Below, piece after piece: positions 1-6,199 of a stretch of 8,232 nucleotides of DNA. The DNA lies in contig DASWCG010000139.1 of NCBI GenBank assembly GCA_036390175.1, positions 1-8,232 of the forward strand, given 5' to 3'. Below the pieces are notes generated by a model. That model saw only the letters and a program-made list of their open reading frames with translations, was not told the origin of the DNA and searched no databases. Every line of letters begins with the position of its first letter. The first letter of the stretch is position 1. The position numbers and the translations under genes are program-made. Source of the DNA: DASQHY01 sp036390175. Its GTDB lineage: Bacteria > Acidobacteriota > Terriglobia > Acidiferrales > UBA7541.

Positions 1-856
1 CGCCGATCCGAGCCTGCGATGGTTCCGGCAAAACGCGCTGGGCCTGGATGTCTCCATCGAAGATATCTCCGAGGAGGTGGCGGCCCTGGCCCTGCAAGGG
101 CCGACTTCGGGAGGCGTGCTTCATAAAGTGGCCGAGGCGGACACCGCCAACCTGAAATATTTCCGGATGACGCGGGGGAAAATCGCGGGCGTTCCGGTGG
201 ACATTTCGCGCACGGGGTATACCGGCGACCTCGGATTCGAAATTTGGATTCCCTGGAAGGCTGCTCTGAAGGTGTGGGACGCGCTGATGACCGGCGGCAA
301 AGCGTTTGATATCCATCCCGCGGGGATGATTGCGCTGGACATCGCGCGGATCGAGGCAGGACTGCTATTGATCGAGGTGGACTATTTTTCGAGCAAGAAG
401 GCGCTGATCGAATCCCAGAAATATTCGCCGTACGAAATCGGGCTGGGACGAATGGTGGACTTGAAGAAAGACCACTTCGTGGGACACTCCGCATTGATCG
501 AAGAGCAGAAGAGAGGCGTCCCCCGCGCGCTCGTGGGGCTGGAGCTGAGCTGGGACGAACTCGAAGAGCATTACGACGCGATCGGTATGCCGCCGCAGGT
601 GCCTTCGATAGCGTCGCGCGTGGCAGTGCCGGTCTATCGCGGGAACAAGCAGGCGGGCAAAGCAACGTCCACAACGTGGTCGCCCACGCTGAAAAAGATG
701 ATTGCGCTCGCCAGCGTCGCGCGCGAATGCTCGGCTCTGGGAACAAGGCTTCAGATGGAACTGACGGTCGAGGCGGTACGGCGAACGGTGACGGCGACGG
801 TGGTGGCGCTTCCGTTCTTCAATCCGCCGAGGAAAACCGCCGTGCCGGTGATCTGA
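1..856 (+). CDS. GcvT-like aminomethyltransferase / folate-binding protein (5' truncated by window)
   Basis: The reading frame is open from base 2 to the TGA at 854-856, so the gene starts upstream of the window; 284 residues are visible. GcvT-family proteins bind tetrahydrofolate and move a one-carbon unit from an aminomethyl or methylamine donor; they act in the cytoplasm. Family marks seen here: a W-F-x-x-N-A ... A-L-Q-G-P stretch at the start (visible residues 7-34), T-G-Y-T-G-D-x-G-F-E-I at about 71-81, I-E-A-G at 117-120, and the C-terminal barrel with S-T-T-W-S-P-T-L at 223-230 followed by I-A-L-A. By comparison with E. coli GcvT roughly 110-130 N-terminal residues are missing, including the expected catalytic Asp region. 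Oddity: the canonical E-A-G-M-x-L-Y-G-x-E is replaced by E-A-G-L-L-L-I-E-V-D-Y, so it may be a divergent one-carbon transferase rather than the glycine-cleavage T protein. No gcvH or gcvP lies downstream; the next gene is convergent after 48 bp. The family is secure, the exact substrate is not. Confidence 0.88.
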   Translation, partial: ADPSLRWFRQNALGLDVSIEDISEEVAALALQGPTSGGVLHKVAEADTANLKYFRMTRGKIAGVPVDISRTGYTGDLGFEIWIPWKAALKVWDALMTGGKAFDIHPAGMIALDIARIEAGLLLIEVDYFSSKKALIESQKYSPYEIGLGRMVDLKKDHFVGHSALIEEQKRGVPRALVGLELSWDELEEHYDAIGMPPQVPSIASRVAVPVYRGNKQAGKATSTTWSPTLKKMIALASVARECSALGTRLQMELTVEAVRRTVTATVVALPFFNPPRKTAVPVI

Positions 857-904
857 GCTGGATGCGCACGAGATTCCCCCGATTGCCCCAGGAATGCAAT
901 CGCG

Positions 905-2089
905 TCATTCGACGAGGCGGTTGTATTTCTTCAGGACGGCGCGAAGACGGTCGTGGGGCAGAGCGATGACGCGGTGGTTCTCGATGCCGGTCATGGTTTC
1001 GGCGGCGACCATGGCGTTCACGACGGCCTCTTCGGTGGCCTGCACCGTCGCGGTGAAGAGCGGGTCCATTCGATCGTTGGGCAACATCGTCAGGGAGATC
1101 GTTCCCGTCGCTTTCGCCGCGCCGGGATTGGCCATGGAGAAAGCGATGAAAATGTCTCCGGAGCCGTTGCCCGAGGTGCTTCCATCGCGCCCGAGGCCAA
1201 GCGCCACGCGGCGCGCCAGACGCTTCAACTGATGGGCGACCAGCGGCGCATCGGTGGCCACCACTACGATAATTGAACCACGCTCCTTCTCGCCAGACTT
1301 CGCCGAGGCGTACGCAGGGTCATCGGGAATCTCCAGGCCCACGGGAACCCCGGCGATGCGGAGATTGCTCCGGCTGCCATAGTTGCACTGTACAAGCACG
1401 CCCACCGTGTATCCGCCGTTTTCGCTGCCGAGCCGCCTTGAAGAAGTTCCGATGCCGCCTTTGAATCCGTTGCAGATCATGCCTGTCCCGCCGCCGACGT
1501 TTCCTTCCACGACGGGACCCGTCACGGCCGAATCGATCGCGTGAAGGGCATCTTCCTTTTTCACGTGGAAGCCGTTGATATCGTTGAGCCAGCCGTCCCA
1601 TGTCTCTGCGACGACCGGAAGCGCCCACCAAATTGTGGTTGGGTCGGGCTGCTTGTGAGCGACTCGCCAGGCGATCACGGCATCGCGCACGACGCCGACG
1701 CTGTGCGTGTTGGTGATCATCACGGGCCCGTTGAGGAACCCCGACTCTTCGACCCAGGTTGTGCCGGTCATTTCTCCGTTGCCGTTGAGCGACCACCAGC
1801 CCGCGAAAACGGGATCCATCATGTCCTTTCCGCGCGGGAGAATCGCGGTGACGCCCGTGCGGACAGGGCCATTGCCGACCTGGAGCTTTCCCTCGCCTGA
1901 AATCAACGTGGTATGGCCGACCACTACTCCCGCGACATCGGTGATGGCATTGAGCGGGCCGGGGGCGCCGTCAAACGGCACGCCGAGATCGCGCGCGCGC
2001 GGTTTCTTCGCGGCGGAATTTTGCGCGTGGGCGGCGTTGCAAAAGTTCACGACGGTTAGACAAAATGCTATGGGAATGAGGCGGTTCAT
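905..2089 (-). CDS. Secreted P1/S58 family peptidase (DmpA-type L-aminopeptidase/D-esterase or beta-peptidyl aminopeptidase)
   Basis: This encodes 394 residues from an ATG preceded by GGAG at 5-nt spacing; the open frame runs further upstream to 2272, but that extension has no signal-peptide character. Residues 1-23 form a Sec signal peptide (basic start, hydrophobic core, A-H-A before Q), so the enzyme probably works in the periplasm. The rest matches the S58 family: L-N-A-I-T-D-V-x-G-V-x-V-G-H at 46-59, G-G-G-T-G-M at 199-204, G-F-K-G-G-I-G-T at 208-215, V-L-V-Q-C-N-Y-G at 231-238, G-V-P-V-G at 247-251. Family members cut themselves before a serine that becomes the N-terminal nucleophile; here that site is Gly271-Ser272, followed by I-I-V-V-V-A-T-D-A-P-L. 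The later S-G-D at 310-312 lies where further active-site residues sit in the family. Known relatives (Ochrobactrum DmpA, Sphingosinicella BapA) release N-terminal L-, D- or beta-amino acids from small peptides; specificity here cannot be read from sequence. Length is close to the 375 residues of DmpA. It is divergent from the permease gene. Confidence 0.93.
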   Translation of the reverse strand: MNRLIPIAFCLTVVNFCNAAHAQNSAAKKPRARDLGVPFDGAPGPLNAITDVAGVVVGHTTLISGEGKLQVGNGPVRTGVTAILPRGKDMMDPVFAGWWSLNGNGEMTGTTWVEESGFLNGPVMITNTHSVGVVRDAVIAWRVAHKQPDPTTIWWALPVVAETWDGWLNDINGFHVKKEDALHAIDSAVTGPVVEGNVGGGTGMICNGFKGGIGTSSRRLGSENGGYTVGVLVQCNYGSRSNLRIAGVPVGLEIPDDPAYASAKSGEKERGSIIVVVATDAPLVAHQLKRLARRVALGLGRDGSTSGNGSGDIFIAFSMANPGAAKATGTISLTMLPNDRMDPLFTATVQATEEAVVNAMVAAETMTGIENHRVIALPHDRLRAVLKKYNRLVE

Positions 2090-2094
2090 GTCAT

Positions 2095-2098
2095 CTCC
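2095..2098 (-). promoter_or_regulatory. Ribosome binding site deciding the P1 peptidase start
   Basis: GGAG on the minus strand, 5 nt before the ATG whose codon ends at 2089. It picks this ATG, which directly precedes the signal peptide, over the longer upstream open frame. Confidence 0.7.
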
Positions 2099-2123
2099 GG
2101 TTTCTGCAGGGGCGCCGCGCTGC

Positions 2124-2132
2124 AGTTTAGCA
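2124..2132 (-). promoter_or_regulatory. Candidate extended -10 promoter for the P1 peptidase
   Basis: The minus strand reads TGCTAAACT: a TGn extension followed by TAAACT, 4 of 6 matches to TATAAT. Transcription would begin near 2117, giving a leader of about 28 nt before the ATG at 2089. No good -35 hexamer stands at 16-18 nt upstream, which extended -10 promoters tolerate. This is pattern matching only. Confidence 0.3.
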
Positions 2133-2207
2133 AATCCGCGCGAATTGCCTGGAGAACAATTTTGCGATGCGGCGGTGAACCGGCGGGGGCCGAAGACGCG
2201 GTGAAAT

Positions 2208-2216
2208 TGTGATACT
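2208..2216 (+). promoter_or_regulatory. Candidate extended -10 promoter for the APC permease
   Basis: The plus strand reads TGTGATACT: TGn followed by GATACT, 4 of 6 matches to TATAAT. Transcription would start near 2223, about 68 nt before the TTG start at 2291. A -35 element at normal spacing is not evident (GGCCGA at 2188-2193). Confidence 0.3.
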
Positions 2217-2281
2217 CTGGCGCGCTTCCTCACGAGAAAAGCGCCGGGCGCAGCGGGTTGCAAGGACTGCACGGCGCCGCC

Positions 2282-2285
2282 GGAG
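2282..2285 (+). promoter_or_regulatory. Ribosome binding site deciding a TTG start
   Basis: GGAG placed 5 nt before the TTG at 2291-2293. This supports TTG 2291 as the permease start rather than the TTG at 2258, which has no comparable site and would add 11 residues unlike a permease N-terminus. Confidence 0.6.
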
Positions 2286-2290
2286 TTGCG

Positions 2291-3595
2291 TTGAACACCG
2301 AGCCGAAGACAACCCTGGTGCGGGCGATAGGGCGCTGGAGCCTGACCGCGCTCATGGTGAACACGGTAATCGGGGCGAGCATCTTCGGCACGCCTTCACT
2401 GATCGCGGCACGATTGGGAAGCTATAGTCCCTTGGCGTATCTCATCGCCGGCGCGGGGATCGCCGTGATTGCCGCGTGCATGAGCGAAGTGGCCTCCCAG
2501 TTTTCGGAGACCGGCGGGCCATATCTTTATTCGCGAGCGGCGTTCGGGCAATTCGTGGGAATTCAAATCGGCTGGCTGACCTGGCTCTCGCGAATCGGAG
2601 CGACCTCGGCCGCGGCCAATCTCTTTATCATCTACCTCAGCCAGTTCTTTCCCGGAGCGACGGGACGAGCGGCGCGAATGCTGGTCATGACGGCGTTGAT
2701 CGGCGTGCTGGCGATTGTGAATATCCGAGGTGTGGCGGCAGGAAATTGGCTGAGTAACGCCTTTACGCTGACGAAATTGCTCATGCTGTTCCTGTTTATC
2801 GCAGCGGGGTTTGCAGCGCTCGCGTGGAAACCATCGGTTCGCGTGATTCCGCCGACACCGACCACAGCCATGACAGACTGGTTTGACGCGGTGCTGTTGC
2901 TGGTCTATGGCTATGGGGGCTTCGAAGCCGCGCTCTTCGTCACGGGAGAGTTGCGGAATCCCCGCAAGGATGCTCCCTTTGCATTACTCACAGCGCTGAC
3001 TTCGGTCGCGCTGATCTACACCGCGATTCAGTTCGTGGTAATTCACACGCTGCCAAACGCTGCGGCGACGGGAAGGCCGATTGCTGACTCTACGAGGCAG
3101 TTCCTAGGACCAGTCGGCGGCGCTTTGATCGCCGGGGGGATCGTTGTGTCTCTCTACGGCTACCTGAGCGCGAACATGCTGCACACCCCGCGGCTCACGT
3201 TCGCCTTGGGGGAGCGCGGAGATTTTCCTTCCGCCTTCGCGGCGATTCACAGGCGATTTCAGACTCCATATTTTTCGATACTCGTCTTCGCTGTGATTTC
3301 ACTGGCGTTCTCGGTGGGCGGAAATTTTCGTTGGAACGCGACGGTGTCCGCGGTGGCGCGGCTGTTTACTTATGGCGCGACCGCCCTGGCGCTGCCGGTG
3401 ATGCGAAGGAAGCGACCCGAGGCGGACGCGTTCCGATTGCCGGCAGGAATGATGTTCACCGTGCTGGGGCTTCTGTTCACGGGGGTTCTCGTGACGCGGA
3501 TGAGCAGAAGCGAATTGATCGTCGTTGTGGCTACATTCCTCCTGGCATTGCTCAACTGGCTATGGGCCCGCCGGCGACCGGCCGAAGCGAAATAG
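2291..3595 (+). CDS. APC-superfamily amino acid permease
   Basis: 434 residues from a TTG start (M-N-T-E-P-K). The protein is an inner-membrane carrier with about twelve hydrophobic spans, roughly at residues 17-38, 46-66, 86-115, 127-146, 158-178, 196-218, 230-252, 274-298, 327-345, 351-369, 385-402 and 406-425. Diagnostic marks: G-A-S-I-F-G-T-P in the first span (the unwound glycine-rich substrate site of the APC fold), S-E-T-G-G-P-Y-L-Y-S-R after span 2, G-Y-G-G-F-E in span 6, and the loop G-E-L-R-N-P-R-K-D-A-P. Family members import or exchange amino acids using proton or antiport coupling; which amino acid cannot be told. Length and topology are normal and the frame is intact. It is transcribed divergently from the P1 peptidase, which fits uptake of amino acids released outside the cytoplasm (inference), and converges on the S9 peptidase gene with 41 bp between stop codons. 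Confidence 0.93.
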   Translation: MNTEPKTTLVRAIGRWSLTALMVNTVIGASIFGTPSLIAARLGSYSPLAYLIAGAGIAVIAACMSEVASQFSETGGPYLYSRAAFGQFVGIQIGWLTWLSRIGATSAAANLFIIYLSQFFPGATGRAARMLVMTALIGVLAIVNIRGVAAGNWLSNAFTLTKLLMLFLFIAAGFAALAWKPSVRVIPPTPTTAMTDWFDAVLLLVYGYGGFEAALFVTGELRNPRKDAPFALLTALTSVALIYTAIQFVVIHTLPNAAATGRPIADSTRQFLGPVGGALIAGGIVVSLYGYLSANMLHTPRLTFALGERGDFPSAFAAIHRRFQTPYFSILVFAVISLAFSVGGNFRWNATVSAVARLFTYGATALALPVMRRKRPEADAFRLPAGMMFTVLGLLFTGVLVTRMSRSELIVVVATFLLALLNWLWARRRPAEAK

Positions 3596-3636
3596 CAACT
3601 GCAGCGGGCGCAAATTCCAACAAATCAAAAAATTGG

Positions 3637-5931
3637 CTAGGGCCGGACGTCGTTTCCCTCCGTGGGTTTCGCGGCTTCGGTAGGCTTGGCGTCTTCGAGG
3701 CCTGCGAGCAGCGGCTTCCAATCGAACCATCCCGGCTTGCCGCGAATCCATTTTTCGAACCAGTTGTACTCCGCGACCATTTTCACCATCTGGTAGCGCG
3801 GCTCGGTGAGGCCATGGGGCATGCGGGGGTAGACAATGTATTCGACCGGGACGCCGAGTTTTTTGAGGGCCATGAAGAGCTCGTCGCTCTGCGGCTTGGG
3901 GACGCGCTGGTCCGCTTCTCCCACGTGGATGAGCGTGGGCGTCTTGGCGTTTTTGATGTAGCGCAGCGGGGAGACTTCGACGTAGTGATCCCAATTTTCC
4001 CACGGCTTTCCTTTGAAATAGAACTCGCGATTCTGCTGGATGTCGGTTTGCGCGTACATGGAAATCCAGTCCACAGCGCCCGCGCCCGTGGAGATGGCCT
4101 TGAAGCGGTCGGAGTGCGTGAGCGTCCAGTCTGACCAATGGCCGCCGGCGCTCCAGCCCATCATGCCGAGCTTCGCGGGATCGGCGATGCCGCGGGCGAT
4201 GAGCGCGTCCACGCCGGTGATGATGTCGTCGTAGCCCTGGCGGAAGTAGTCGCCGGCGATTTGCATGCGGAACTTCTCGCCGTAGTTGCTGGAGCCGCGA
4301 TAGTTGGGCTGGAAAACAGCGTAGCCGCCCGCGGCAAAAATGTGGACGTAGCTGCCCCAGTTGCCGGAGAAGCGATTCTCTTCACCGCCGGCCGGACCGC
4401 CATGAACCTGAACAATCAGCGGATAGCGCTTCCCTTTTTCGTAGCCGAGAGGATAGATGAGCAGTCCCTCAACCGTTTGGCCGTCGGTGCTTTTCCAATG
4501 AAACGTTTCATACTCGCCCAGGGAAAGATTTTCCGCCTGCGGATTGGCGCGCGAAACGCGAGCCCAGCGGGAACGGTCGCCGACCGTTTCCGGCGCCGCT
4601 ATAAAATAATCGGAAGGCTCCGAAGGGGACGTAAACGCAAGGAGGAAAAGACCGGTGTCTTCGTCGAACCCCGGGCCGCCCACGGCGCCTCGTTCGCGGG
4701 TCAATTGGGCGAGTTTTCCGGACGCGATGGAAACAGCGAAGAGATGGGCATCCACGCCGAGGCCTTCGAAGAAGTAGAGGGTCTGCGAATCCTGTCCCCA
4801 GGAAATCTGATTGGCGCTGTGATCCCAGTCGGGAAGCAGTTTGCGAGGGGCGCCGCCCGCCGTGGAGGCGACGTAGATTTTTTCATTGCGCAGGTAGGCG
4901 AAGTCGTCGGGAGCGGCGAACGCCAGCCACTTGCCGTCGGGGGAAAACCGCGGCATGCCTTCGGCGACGCGATTGTTGGTGATGCGGCGAACGTCGCCGG
5001 AAGAAAGAGTGAGCAGATAAATCTCCGAATCGTCCTGATCGGTGCGGTTGGCGTGGCGATTGGTGGAAGCGCCGCGGAACGCCAGCAGCGAGGAATCCCG
5101 CGAGAGGGTGAACTGCGCCACACTGTAGTCGCTCCCGGAGGTCCAGCGCTTTTCATTTTTCTCGGGCCGTTCGCCGTTTTCGGCGACCGGGACGGACCAC
5201 AAATGCAGCGGCGGGCGATCGGGGTCCATAATCTTCACGTCGAATTTTTTCTCGATGCGTTTTTCGTCGTCTTTGTCCACGCGGTCGGGCGCGGTGAAGA
5301 AGATGCGGGTGCTGTCGCCGGTCCAGGCCCACTCGGCGACCGGCGTGGCATGTTTGGTGAGCGCCACGGGCGGAGCGTCGCTATCCACGCGAGCGAGCCA
5401 GACCTGGCGCTCTTCGGGTTTGCCGGCGGAGAACGCCACCCATTTGGCGTCGCGGCTGAACGCAAAGCTATTGACGCCGTCCTTGACGTCGCTGATCCTG
5501 CGAGCTTCGCCGCCGTCAATGCGCATCAAATACAGCTGGTTGATGGGCGTCGCGGCTGTGCTCTCGCGGTCGGAGAGAAAGCCGATGGTGCGGCTGTCGC
5601 GCGCCCATTGCGGCTGCGTTTCGTTTTTTTCTTTCGTAAAGGTCAATTGCCGCGGGGGCGCGGAACCGTCCGATGGGGCCACGAAGAGGTCGGTGAAATT
5701 CTTTCCCGCTTTCCACTGGGGAATCGAGACGGTATAGACGACAAATTTTCCGTCCGGAGAGATTTTTCCGGCGCCAACAGCGCGCATTTCGATGACGTCC
5801 TGGAACGTCATGGGACGTTTGGCGGGCGCCTGCGCTTGAGTTGTGAGGGCGGCACAAAGAAGCGCGAAAAGGATAAGCGCGCTGGAAGACAAGCGGCGGC
5901 GAAAGTCGCGACCGTTCGAGAAGTGCTTCAT
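3637..5931 (-). CDS. Secreted S9 family (prolyl oligopeptidase-type) serine peptidase with beta-propeller
   Basis: 764 residues from an ATG preceded by GGAGG at 8-nt spacing. Residues 1-34 form a signal peptide (R-R-R-L, hydrophobic core 15-30, T-Q-A-Q-A), so it is exported. Residues about 40-440 form a beta-propeller of WD40/PD40-like blades, seen as repeated S-P-D-G-K-type turns at 58-62, 109-113, 159-163, 278-281, 330-334 and 379-382. The C-terminal alpha/beta-hydrolase holds H-G-G-P at 510-513 and the triad: Ser594 in G-W-S-A-G-G, Asp674 in G-E-A-D, His706 in M-P-H-G. S9 enzymes cut oligopeptides that can enter the propeller funnel; acylaminoacyl- or dipeptidyl-peptidase activity is possible but not decided. 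The tail has a small A-K-P-T-E duplication (748-757). The residue after the nucleophile is Ala, where many relatives have Tyr. The gene diverges from the amidohydrolase gene. A long antisense open frame across it is a GC-rich shadow. Confidence 0.95.
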   Translation of the reverse strand: MKHFSNGRDFRRRLSSSALILFALLCAALTTQAQAPAKRPMTFQDVIEMRAVGAGKISPDGKFVVYTVSIPQWKAGKNFTDLFVAPSDGSAPPRQLTFTKEKNETQPQWARDSRTIGFLSDRESTAATPINQLYLMRIDGGEARRISDVKDGVNSFAFSRDAKWVAFSAGKPEERQVWLARVDSDAPPVALTKHATPVAEWAWTGDSTRIFFTAPDRVDKDDEKRIEKKFDVKIMDPDRPPLHLWSVPVAENGERPEKNEKRWTSGSDYSVAQFTLSRDSSLLAFRGASTNRHANRTDQDDSEIYLLTLSSGDVRRITNNRVAEGMPRFSPDGKWLAFAAPDDFAYLRNEKIYVASTAGGAPRKLLPDWDHSANQISWGQDSQTLYFFEGLGVDAHLFAVSIASGKLAQLTRERGAVGGPGFDEDTGLFLLAFTSPSEPSDYFIAAPETVGDRSRWARVSRANPQAENLSLGEYETFHWKSTDGQTVEGLLIYPLGYEKGKRYPLIVQVHGGPAGGEENRFSGNWGSYVHIFAAGGYAVFQPNYRGSSNYGEKFRMQIAGDYFRQGYDDIITGVDALIARGIADPAKLGMMGWSAGGHWSDWTLTHSDRFKAISTGAGAVDWISMYAQTDIQQNREFYFKGKPWENWDHYVEVSPLRYIKNAKTPTLIHVGEADQRVPKPQSDELFMALKKLGVPVEYIVYPRMPHGLTEPRYQMVKMVAEYNWFEKWIRGKPGWFDWKPLLAGLEDAKPTEAAKPTEGNDVRP

Positions 5932-5939
5932 GGGATGTT

Positions 5940-5944
5940 CCTCC
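5940..5944 (-). promoter_or_regulatory. Ribosome binding site deciding the S9 peptidase start
   Basis: GGAGG on the minus strand, 8 nt before the ATG ending at 5931. It places the start just ahead of the signal peptide, although the frame stays open upstream to 6186. Confidence 0.75.
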
Positions 5945-5956
5945 GTGGGCGCGGAG

Positions 5957-5985
5957 AGTGTAGCCAGAAGCCGCGGGCTGCGCAA
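5957..5985 (-). promoter_or_regulatory. Candidate promoter for the S9 peptidase
   Basis: On the minus strand TTGCGC (5980-5985, 3 of 6 to consensus) and TACACT (5957-5962, 4 of 6) are separated by 17 nt. The predicted start near 5950 leaves a short leader that still contains the GGAGG. A perfect TTGACA lies farther up at 6069-6074, but its best -10 (TATGTA) is 20 nt away, so either could be wrong. Confidence 0.22.
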
Positions 5986-6120
5986 GCCATGGGGAGTGAC
6001 CTGTGACGCGTGATTGTGGGCTCGTGAGTGGTGGGTGGGCCATACATAGGCTCGGAAGAGTATTCGGATGTCAACACTTCTCTGCCGGGCGCCGTCAAGG
6101 TGTGGATTTTCCGTCCGTGC

Positions 6121-6149
6121 TTGGCAGTGAAGCCGGCAAGTGGCATGAT
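6121..6149 (+). promoter_or_regulatory. Candidate sigma-70-type promoter for the amidohydrolase
   Basis: TTGGCA at 6121-6126 (5 of 6 to TTGACA), a 17-nt spacer, and CATGAT at 6144-6149 (4 of 6 to TATAAT). Transcription would begin near 6156, about 44 nt before the GTG start. This is the best-matching promoter pair I found in the window, still only by pattern. Confidence 0.38.
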
Positions 6150-6199
6150 GCTGCTCACCTGCTCGCAAGTAAATCTTGGCTCTCAATGCGGGGGGATGC

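Larger units (their letters stand above)
5932..6199. other. Divergent intergenic region between S9 peptidase and amidohydrolase
   Basis: 268 bp with no credible gene on either strand: open frames crossing it have no recognisable protein features and no ribosome binding sites. It holds the candidate promoters for both flanking genes. I see no clear operator palindrome, riboswitch-like structure or terminator. Confidence 0.7.

Noticed and set aside
1988..1999. Run of alternating GC
   Set aside because: It encodes Arg-Ala-Arg just after the signal peptide of the P1 peptidase and is explained by codon use.
1541..2204. Plus-strand open frames opposite the P1 peptidase
   Set aside because: They overlap the full S58 coding sequence and show no protein-family features or ribosome binding sites.
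2090..2272. N-terminal extension of the P1 peptidase to 2272
   Set aside because: The extra 61 residues are Arg-rich without family similarity, cross the divergent promoter region, and would bury the signal peptide; the ATG at 2089 has GGAG upstream.
3570..3582. GCCGG-CGA-CCGGC hairpin as a terminator between the convergent genes
   Set aside because: The stem is only 5 bp, lies inside the permease coding sequence, and is not followed by a T-run on either strand.
3619..3636. CCAA ... TTGG around an A-rich loop between the convergent stops as a terminator
   Set aside because: A 4-bp stem with a loop of about a dozen bases is too weak to support a terminator call.
4138..6006. Long plus-strand open frame (about 622 codons) antisense to the S9 peptidase
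   Set aside because: The minus-strand frame holds a complete S9 protein with triad and signal peptide; the antisense product is low-complexity, Arg/Gly/Ala-rich, with no recognisable motif, as expected from GC-rich codon bias.
6048..6074. Perfect TTGACA on the minus strand with TATGTA as an S9 promoter
   Set aside because: Spacing is 20 nt and the -10 matches only 3 of 6, so it is not listed as a feature, though it may still serve.
5932..6186. N-terminal extension of the S9 peptidase to 6186
   Set aside because: The extension is compositionally random, and the ATG at 5931 has a GGAGG site followed at once by a signal peptide.
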